Below the pieces are notes generated by a model. That model ran no database searches. It saw only the letters and a program-made list of their open reading frames with translations, and had not been told where the DNA came from. DNA of 64,000 bases from Galaxea fascicularis (taxonomy: Eukaryota > Cnidaria > Anthozoa > Scleractinia > Euphylliidae): positions 18,714,979 through 18,778,978 of the forward strand of contig OX419335.1 in assembly GCA_948470475.1 (NCBI GenBank), in the 5' to 3' direction. A program made the position numbers and the translations under genes. This document shows positions 57,961 to 64,000 of this stretch, piece by piece. The stretch's first letter is position 1. Each line of letters begins with the position of its first letter.

Positions 57961-59000
57961 GTCCAATACACCCGCACTGATACGGACCCTAATTTATGAT
58001 GAACGGTCCGTACAGTTCGTTCCCACTGATTCGGACCGTCATTTGAGATAGCTTTACGGTCCGTACAGTTCGTTCGGTCCGTAAATTTGACATACGGACC
58101 GTACGGAGGTATTAACGGACCGTGAATTGCATGTCATTAAGGCGGGGGTAAACATGAAAGCCGTTTTCACGCCGCTTAAAATTGGTTTGATGGAAATATC
58201 TCGTTCGCGTTTCAAGGAATACAAAAACCCTCTGCTCACCTTACAAACCAATGGTTTGGGGTGTCTTGTAAATTTTTTTGGTGATTTTTAGGTATATTTG
58301 GGAGAAGATAGTTTTTCTCAAAGGAGCAGTAAAATCTGGAGAAATGAGGAATAGTTCGGATTTAATGTAGTTTAAAAATTAGGATTTGAAGTTAAAAATT
58401 GATATATGGTCACCCAAACAGTCCCCTATCAACCTGGTGTGCTTGGGGGCAACTGTCTGTTGGTGTTCCAAAACTAATTTTCCTTCTTCTATCCCTCCTA
58501 TAAACCTTTGAAAATGCCATTCAAATTCATGTTTACCCCCACCTTAAGGGGACTTGGAATATTTTACTCACGGTTTCTCAGAGGAGCAGATGGCTCTACG
58601 GTCCGTACAGTTCGAACGGTCCGTGAATTTGACATACGGACCGTGCGAAGGTGTTTACGGTCCATGAATTGCATCTCATTAAGGGGACTTAGAATATTTT
58701 ACCCACGGTTTCTCTTGAAGGGTAGATGGCTTTACGGTCCGTACAGTCCGTAAATATGTCACCCGCCATTTCGGTGGAGTAACGGACCGTACAGTTCATT
58801 CGGTCCGTAAATTTGACATACGGAACGTATGGAGGTTCATACGGTCCGTGAATTGCATCTCATGAGGCTGACCCAAGGGAATTCAAATATGTCACCCGCC
58901 ATTTCGGTGGGGGTGAGACGTGCGGACCGTACAGTTCATTCGCTCCGTAAATTTGACATACGGAGCGTATGGAGGTTCATACGGTCCGTGAATTGCGTCA
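57961..59000 (+). repeat. left subterminal array of ACGGWCCGT palindromes
   Basis: Four diverged units carry ACGGTCCGTACAGTTCG, GGTCCGTAAATTTGACATAC and ACGGTCCGTGAATTGCAT. Between units is spacer with TTTTACTCACGGTTTCTC. In DNA transposons such arrays usually bind transposase; that role is inferred here. Confidence 0.85.
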
Positions 59001-59005
59001 TGACA

Positions 59006-59760
59006 TTTCAGCCACGGCCTAAGGATAGTGTAAATTATGAAAACCAAGGAATAAACCAACAAAGAAGTCAACACAGGCATAACTATGACTCGTTCATTCA
59101 GCGTTGAAAGGCAAATATGCCAGTATAGAGCGCATTACATTTCAGCCACGGCCTGAGGATAGTGTAAATTTATACGAAGGCCATCGAATGAACCACGAAA
59201 GAATTCAACACACAGGGGCAGATCCAGGATATTGAGAAAGAAGGGGCCGGTCACTGAAATTGGTATACTGGCGCAATTTTGAAATTGAGACCGTCAGAGA
59301 TGCGATTTCCAGCATTTTGAGGATCTTTTTTTTGAATTTCTTAAACAAAAATTATGTTCTTTGAATACGCTGTCTGGATAAAATCAACTATTTCAATCAT
59401 CCAAGGGATTGATAAAAAAAATTTATTCAACAAAAGGGGGGGGGGGGCCGCGGCCCCCTCGGCCCACCCCTAAATCCACCCCTGACACAGGCATGATTAT
59501 GACTTGTTCATTGAGCGTTGAAAGGCAAATATGCCATTTTAGAGCCCATTACATTTCAGTCACGGCCTGAAAATAGTGTAAATTTATACGAAAACCAACG
59601 AATAAACCAACAAAGAAGTCAACACAGGCATGACTATGATTCGTTCTTTAAGCGTTGAAAGGCAAATATACCAGTATAGAGCGCGTTACATTTCAGTTAC
59701 CTCGTAAGGATATCGTAAATTTTGTAGACCATCGAAGAAAGTAACAAGGAAGCGTACATT
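59006..59760. repeat. tandem array of about 130-bp units inside the KDZ-like element
   Basis: Four diverged copies start near 59006, 59137, 59547 and 59688 with CATTTCAG-CACGGCCTGAGG and ATAGTGTAAATTTATACGAA, and end with GTTGAAAGGCAAATATGCCA. The second copy is split by a MITE at 59213-59484. Confidence 0.85.
59213..59484. mobile_element. hAT-like MITE nested in the tandem array
   Basis: The ends CAGGGGCAGATCCAGG and ATCCACCCCTG are imperfect inverted repeats. ACACA flanks both sides and the interrupted array unit resumes exactly afterwards. A G11 run followed by CCGCGGCCCC lies near the right end. Confidence 0.75.
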
Positions 59761-59943
59761 AATAGAGCGCTTTCACTTCGTCACGGTCACCGTTTTTTTG
59801 TTGTTTTGCAATGGTTGCTATAGAGATTGTCTTCGTAACGTGACGGCGGCGTACTTCACTTCACTTTAATTGATGTATCCTCGTTCATAAATGAATGATA
59901 TAATTTACATCTCGGGTCGGCGGATTCTTAGAGAACCATACAT

Positions 59944-60720
59944 AACAACAACAACAACAACAACAACAACAACTTTATTTACACCCTGAATTAAAATAAA
60001 TACAAAGAGTGTTAAGGAAAAAAAGATAACGTGCATGGCTGACAGAAATAACCACCAGGCTAATAAAATCGGGCAGCCATCCTTAGGGTTTTAAGTACAG
60101 TAATTTGTAACGGTGTCGCGTACCTCTTAGGTAATAAAGAACACAAACAACACAAAAACGCGCAGACAAAAGCTAGTTTTAAACTTGAAATACAATTTAG
60201 CGAAAATAAGCAGGAAGATAAAATATATGTACGCAGATTAACAAACGGAAGAAAGGAAATGTACTAGACAATATTCAGTTAGTAACTTTCAGTGATGCTT
60301 GATTTTAGCTTCTTGAATTGTTTTGGAGATAGAAGCTTAATATTATCACTGATATCCAGATCTTAGCACCTTGATATCTAATATTAAAAATTCCATAGTT
60401 TGTTCTTGTTTTGGGCAGAGCATAAGTAATTCTAGAGGAGAGCCTTGTGTTGTAATTATGGGTTTCATTAACCGAAGTGAAAAAAACATTAAAATTAGTA
60501 GGAAGAAGTTGGTTTTTAAATTTGTACATAAAAACAGCGATGTGAACAGTTACTTCATCAAATAATTAAATAACATTTAAGTCTTTGAAAGGAGGACTTG
60601 TATGTTCAAGGAAGCCAGAAAGTTATATATCTAATGGCTTTCTTTTGCAATACAAAAAGAGGTTGCAAAGAACTTTGACAAGTATTGCCCCAAGCTATTA
60701 TACAATATGTTAAAAATGGA
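59944..60720 (-). mobile_element. LINE 3' end (CR1/L2-like) with TTG-repeat tail
   Basis: On the - strand the C-terminal part of a reverse-transcriptase ORF is readable: VYPFLTYCIIAWGNTCQSSL, then VLQKKAIRYITF, then KFKNQLLPTNFNVFF and IFNIRYQGAKIW, with frameshifts. The 3' end is a (TTG)n run (CAA repeats at 59944-59972 on the + strand), the kind of short-repeat tail used by CR1/L2 elements. Confidence 0.8.
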
Positions 60721-62098
60721 TATACAAGAGCATAGTAACAATAATTTGCGGAACTTAGCATCATCCACAATTTCCACGACATTGTGTGGTAGATTATTCC
60801 AATCTCTAATTGTGCGTGGCACAAAACTGAATTTGAATATGTTAGTGCGAGCATAAATTGTGGAGTAATATCTATTGTGCATGTCTTTCTAGCCGGCTTT
60901 GATAATTCATCCAGGGGTAGGGTTGCGTTGCTCTCTAAACCCTTTTTGAGAAGACAAAGTCTGTCTAGTTCCCTCCTGAGCTTTAGTGACTTCCAACCGA
61001 GATCCTTTAAAAGTGCAGTGACACTGCCAATTTCATAATTCTGATAATCAGATGTCACAAAGCGCGCAGCGCGCCGCTGTATCTTTTCGATCTCGTTTGA
61101 TAGGTTATCCGTAAATGGATCCCATGCTTGGCTCGCATACTCGAGTAATGGTCTCACTAGGCCAAGGTAGGCTGCCTCTTTTACTCTTCTGTCACATGTT
61201 GAGAGGTTCCGTCTAAGGAGTCCGAGTAGCTTGTTGGCTCGGCCTGTTATATCTGCTACATGACGGTTCCATCTAAGATCATCTGATATCGTTACTCCAA
61301 GATATTTCATGTGCTGGTCAGATTCCAGATTCGTGTGATCCATAGTGTATTGATGAGTGATCTTATGGGTGGTTTTTCGAGTTATGCGCATTATCTTGCA
61401 CTTACTTGGCGCAAAACGCATGTACCAATTCTTGGCCCAAGACGTTAGGTGATTGATGTCCTTTTGGAGTTGTTCGCAGTCCTGGACTTTCACGATTGGC
61501 CTGTAACAGACACAATCGTCTTCAAAAAGACGGATTTCCGATTCGACCTCATCCACTATGTCATTGATAAACATATTAAATAATACCGGTCCAAGGACTG
61601 TTCCTTGAGGAACACCTGATACGACTGGCGTCCAATCTGATTTTGACCCATTGACTGCTACTCGTTGATGTCTCTGACATAGGAAGTTGTCAATCCATGC
61701 TAGTATTTTACCGTTTCATAGCGAAAGAGTTTCGCTTTAAGACGTTCGTGGGGCACACTGTCAAAGGCCTTTGCAAGGTCCAGAATGAACACTTCAGTTT
61801 GGAGACCTTGATCAATAGTTTTGGACCAGTCGTGTATTACTGTACATAGTTGTGTGGTACAGCTGCGGCCTTTATGAAAGGCATGTTGTCTGTTCGTTAT
61901 CAAACCGTTTGTGTCTAGATGGTTCATCAGGTTTGAGCACACTCTATGTTCCAAAACTTTGCAGACAACGCTTGTTAGTGACACAGGACGGTAATTGTTA
62001 GGGCATGATCCGGTCCCCTTTCTTGTAGATTGGACAGATAGTGGCTACTCGCCAGTCTTCAGGAAGCTTACTTGATTCTAGTGAAATGTGGAAGAAGA
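60721..62098 (-). mobile_element. LINE reverse-transcriptase fragment, 5' truncated, frameshifted
   Basis: Reading on the - strand: LPEDWRVATICPIYKKGD, NNYRPVSLTSVVCKVLEH, QHAFHKGRSC, VFILDLAKAFDSVPHERL (RT block with LDLAKAFDSV), IRLFEDDCVCYR (the usual YADD-type box, here FEDD), KYLGVTISDDLRW, LVRPLLEYASQAWDP, and VPRTIRDWNNLP at the C-terminus. At least three frame breaks occur. The 5' junction at about 62098 falls inside the KDZ-like element, and the 3' end abuts another LINE in the same orientation. Confidence 0.88.
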
Positions 62099-62615
62099 CT
62101 TTTCCTCACATGTTGGAACGATGCCTGGGTTTCTGGAGGACCGTCTACGACTCTTTCGTTTCTTTGCAGTATTTCACTTTGTGGGGAGGGCTTTATTAAA
62201 GTTATCATCATTGTCGTCGGTGGTGAAACGGTATGTGTGTGCGGAAGAAGCGGTAGTTGTTGGCGGGAAGCGGAAAAGTTCGGAGAGCGGGAGTGTGTTT
62301 GAAGGGGAAGCAGCGAGTTTCTTTTATATGAATCCAGCAATTGATGAAGTATTTGGTCATCACTTCCACGAATTCCAGAGGTTCACCATGCAATGCGGGC
62401 AGCCCATAGGATCGATATTAATAACCAAGCGCGACGTGTGCAGGGCTTGCAAGAGGAATTTGTCGGTGGATGCAACAACTCACGTTGTGGTCATATACCA
62501 TCGAGATCGTGGGAGTTATCTTGGCACGCGTATAACTAAATTTTGCAGAGTGTGTAAAACATATGAACACCACGGTTATTGGACGCTAAATGGAAAGAGG
62601 CAATTCGATCTGTAG
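62088..62615 (+). CDS. truncated ORF with CxC5-type cysteine cluster (KDZ transposon-associated)
   Basis: The C-terminal half reads CRACKRNLSVDATTHVVVIY, then GTRITKFCRVCKTYEHHGYW. This CxxC ... GTR..KFCRxCK...HHGY pattern matches the Cys cluster found next to KDZ transposases (Pfam calls it CxC5). Residues before about 80 (overlapping the LINE junction at about 62098) look unrelated and the ATG at 62088 may not be original. The frame ends in TAG at 62613-62615, just before the right array, and the catalytic transposase domain that should follow is absent. It is probably a dead remnant of the element's own gene. Confidence 0.6.
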   Translation: MEEDFSSHVGTMPGFLEDRLRLFRFFAVFHFVGRALLKLSSLSSVVKRYVCAEEAVVVGGKRKSSESGSVFEGEAASFFYMNPAIDEVFGHHFHEFQRFTMQCGQPIGSILITKRDVCRACKRNLSVDATTHVVVIYHRDRGSYLGTRITKFCRVCKTYEHHGYWTLNGKRQFDL

Positions 62616-62643
62616 TGTTTGGACGATGAGTCTTCAGTACCTC

Positions 62644-63162
62644 TAATCAATACCGAACGAACTGAACGGACCGTAAAGCCATCTACCCCTCAGGGAAACC
62701 GTGGGTAAAATATTCTATTAAAGTCCCCTTAATGAGATGCAATTCACCGACCGTAAACACCTTCATACGGTCCGTATGTCCATTTACGGACCGTACGAAC
62801 TGTACGGACCGTAAAGCAAACTACCCCTCTGAGAAACCGTGGGTAAAATATTCTAAGTCCCCTGAATGAGATGCAACTCACGGACCGTTAATACCTTCAT
62901 ACGGTCCGTATGTCACATTCACGGACCGTACGAACTGTATGGACCGTAAAGCTATCTTCCCCCTCGAGAGAAACCGTGGGGAAATTATTCTAAGTTCCCT
63001 TAATGATATGCAGTTCACGGACGGTAAATACCTTCATACGGTCCGTATGTCAAATTCACGGACTGTACGAACTGTACGCACCGTGCACACCATTTACCGC
63101 TTGGAGAAATTGACGGACCGAAACCTTACTTTTACAGACCGTTACAGTGCGGGTGTATTGGA
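62644..63162 (-). repeat. right subterminal array (inverted) and terminal repeat
   Basis: The same modules as the left array occur in reverse orientation: ACGAACTGTACGGACCGT, CATACGGTCCGTATG and ATGAGATGCAA, with GAGAAACCGTGGGTAAAATA spacers repeated about three times. It ends with the 19-bp terminal inverted repeat. Confidence 0.85.
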
Positions 63163-63260
63163 CAACCCTCTGCCGTTGCCATTGTGCCACCTTAAACCCC
63201 CTAATGTGTACGACGGTTGGGTGGGGGAGGGAAGTAGCTTTGCTTGCCCCCCCCCCCCAT

Positions 63261-63452
63261 TTCGGATGCGATAATTTCCTTCGTATCTTGAAAACAAAGA
63301 CGTTTCCAGGGATGAAAACTTTAAACAAATTTGCCCTTTCATATCTTGAAATCATAGTTAAAGACCAGCTTTTCAGAACAAACAGTTTGCAGTTTTAGAA
63401 ATGCCTTTTCGGGCCCGAAAAGTTTCCGGGGCTTTCGAGAAACGGACCCCTG
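63261..63452 (-). mobile_element. MITE family G copy 5 (partial)
   Basis: The right end TTTCGAGAAACGGACCCCTG and the internal AAAGACCAGCTTTTCAGAAC and GCCTTTTCGGGCCCGAAAAG match the family at 4614, 11398 and 37384. The left end is lost in poly-C at about 63247-63259. Confidence 0.75.
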
Positions 63453-64000
63453 GGCCTTAAAGTGTAGGTCGTACCAAAACTTTACCTACTATGTTCCCAA
63501 ATTTTGGAGTTAATAGTTATTTATGTGTCATAACCTACAAAATTACTGTTTACTTCTCCGCCGTTGAACACTCGCTGGTCCCGAAACCTCAAATTTCGAT
63601 GTCAGAATCTGCCATACATTCAAATCATCGAATAAACGACAACAAATCTTCCAATTTCGTGTTGAGCAGTATTCTAAAGGAATGTTGATGAAGAACATAT
63701 TTTTATAAAGCAAATATTTTACATGGTAATTTGTGGAAGGAGTTTAGTCCTCAAATTTTCCGAACTTCAGTGGCAGCTTGACCCGATACTGCCATTTTAT
63801 CGCTCTATAAACACGGAATCAGATGATAATTTCGTCAATTCAGTAGTTAGACGATACAATTAACACTATTAATTTAATAAATATGTACAATTCAAGGCAT
63901 TTTTCTTTTCAGGTATAGATAAAAACGAGTTTTTGGTCTCTGCTAAATCTAATCGGACTTCGGATGAACATTAGTACTGTGTACATCTTAAGCCTTAAAC
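63453..64000. other. no feature seen
   Basis: AT-rich sequence with no convincing ORF, splice signal or repeat that I recognise. Confidence 0.5.

Larger units (their letters stand above)
57961..63162. mobile_element. 5.2-kb KDZ-like DNA transposon relic with palindromic subterminal arrays
   Basis: The outer ends are exact inverted repeats: GTCCAATACACCCGCACTG at 57961-57979 and its complement at 63144-63162. Next to each end lies an array of the palindrome ACGGWCCGT in a common frame with GTACAGTTCG, ATTTGACATACGG and GAATTGCAT blocks: about 11 clean copies at 57995-59000 and about 8 at 62660-63080, in opposite orientation. Inside are a Cys-cluster ORF of the kind linked to KDZ transposases (62088-62615), a 130-bp tandem array, a hAT-like MITE and two LINE insertions. 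No KDZ catalytic domain is visible, so the element is not autonomous. No clear target duplication flanks it (left ...CATCTAT, right AACCCTC...). Structure is seen; the KDZ assignment is inferred from the ORF. Confidence 0.7.

Noticed and set aside
57961..63162. CRISPR-like reading of the regularly spaced ACGGWCCGT repeats
   Set aside because: Units are palindromic, spacers are repeated rather than unique, the arrays face each other inside terminal inverted repeats, and the genome is eukaryotic.

Overview
The window is animal nuclear DNA, most likely from an anthozoan cnidarian such as a stony coral. It is AT-rich. Its real genes are split by GT-AG introns, and most of the rest is transposon debris: non-LTR retrotransposons, tRNA-derived SINEs, many kinds of MITE, and long microsatellites. 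No bacterial, viral or organellar gene organisation is visible. The species cannot be fixed from sequence alone. The anthozoan call rests on gene types and on repeat families I associate with coral genomes.

Four loci look like host genes. (1) A complete seven-exon UBAP1 homologue on the + strand (21815-28950), an ESCRT-I subunit with an N-terminal UMA segment and tandem C-terminal UBA-type helices. (2) A single-exon, 720-residue multi-pass membrane protein on the - strand (32408-34570), with a signal peptide and a glycosylated Cys-containing ectodomain; I do not recognise its family. (3) A single-exon homeobox gene on the + strand (44156-44767), nearest by eye to Hhex-type homeodomains. (4) An alpha-type nicotinic acetylcholine receptor (Cys-loop channel) subunit on the - strand (57217 down to 50241). 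Five exons can be joined in phase; the signal-peptide exon was not found. These genes do not form a pathway: they are unrelated neighbours in a repeat-rich region.

Layout. 1-21.8 kb: no convincing gene; hairpin repeats, a hAT-like MITE, a Harbinger-like MITE, a piggyBac-like MITE, SINEs, and a decayed LINE 5' half with a 2A-like motif (18.6-20.1 kb). 21.8-30.3 kb: UBAP1 with SINE and LINE scraps in its introns and two identical 110-bp MITEs just after its stop. 31 kb: LINE fragment. 32.4-34.6 kb: membrane protein. 36.2-38.5 kb: broken mobile-type ORF with an LTGCDTVS motif and a Cys-rich tail, split by two MITEs. 38.5-43.1 kb: MITE and a nearly full-length decayed LINE (- strand). 44.1-44.8 kb: homeobox gene. 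50.2-57.2 kb: receptor gene, whose largest intron holds a duplicated hexanucleotide array and several transposons. 57.96-63.16 kb: a 5.2-kb inverted-repeat element with arrays of a palindromic ACGGWCCGT motif at both ends and a KDZ-type Cys-cluster ORF, invaded by two LINEs and other repeats.

The most unusual items are the KDZ-like element, the duplicated splice acceptor beside the receptor's last exon, the partial internal duplication of the homeobox, and the unrecognised membrane protein. All splice sites were read by eye; none is supported by transcript data.
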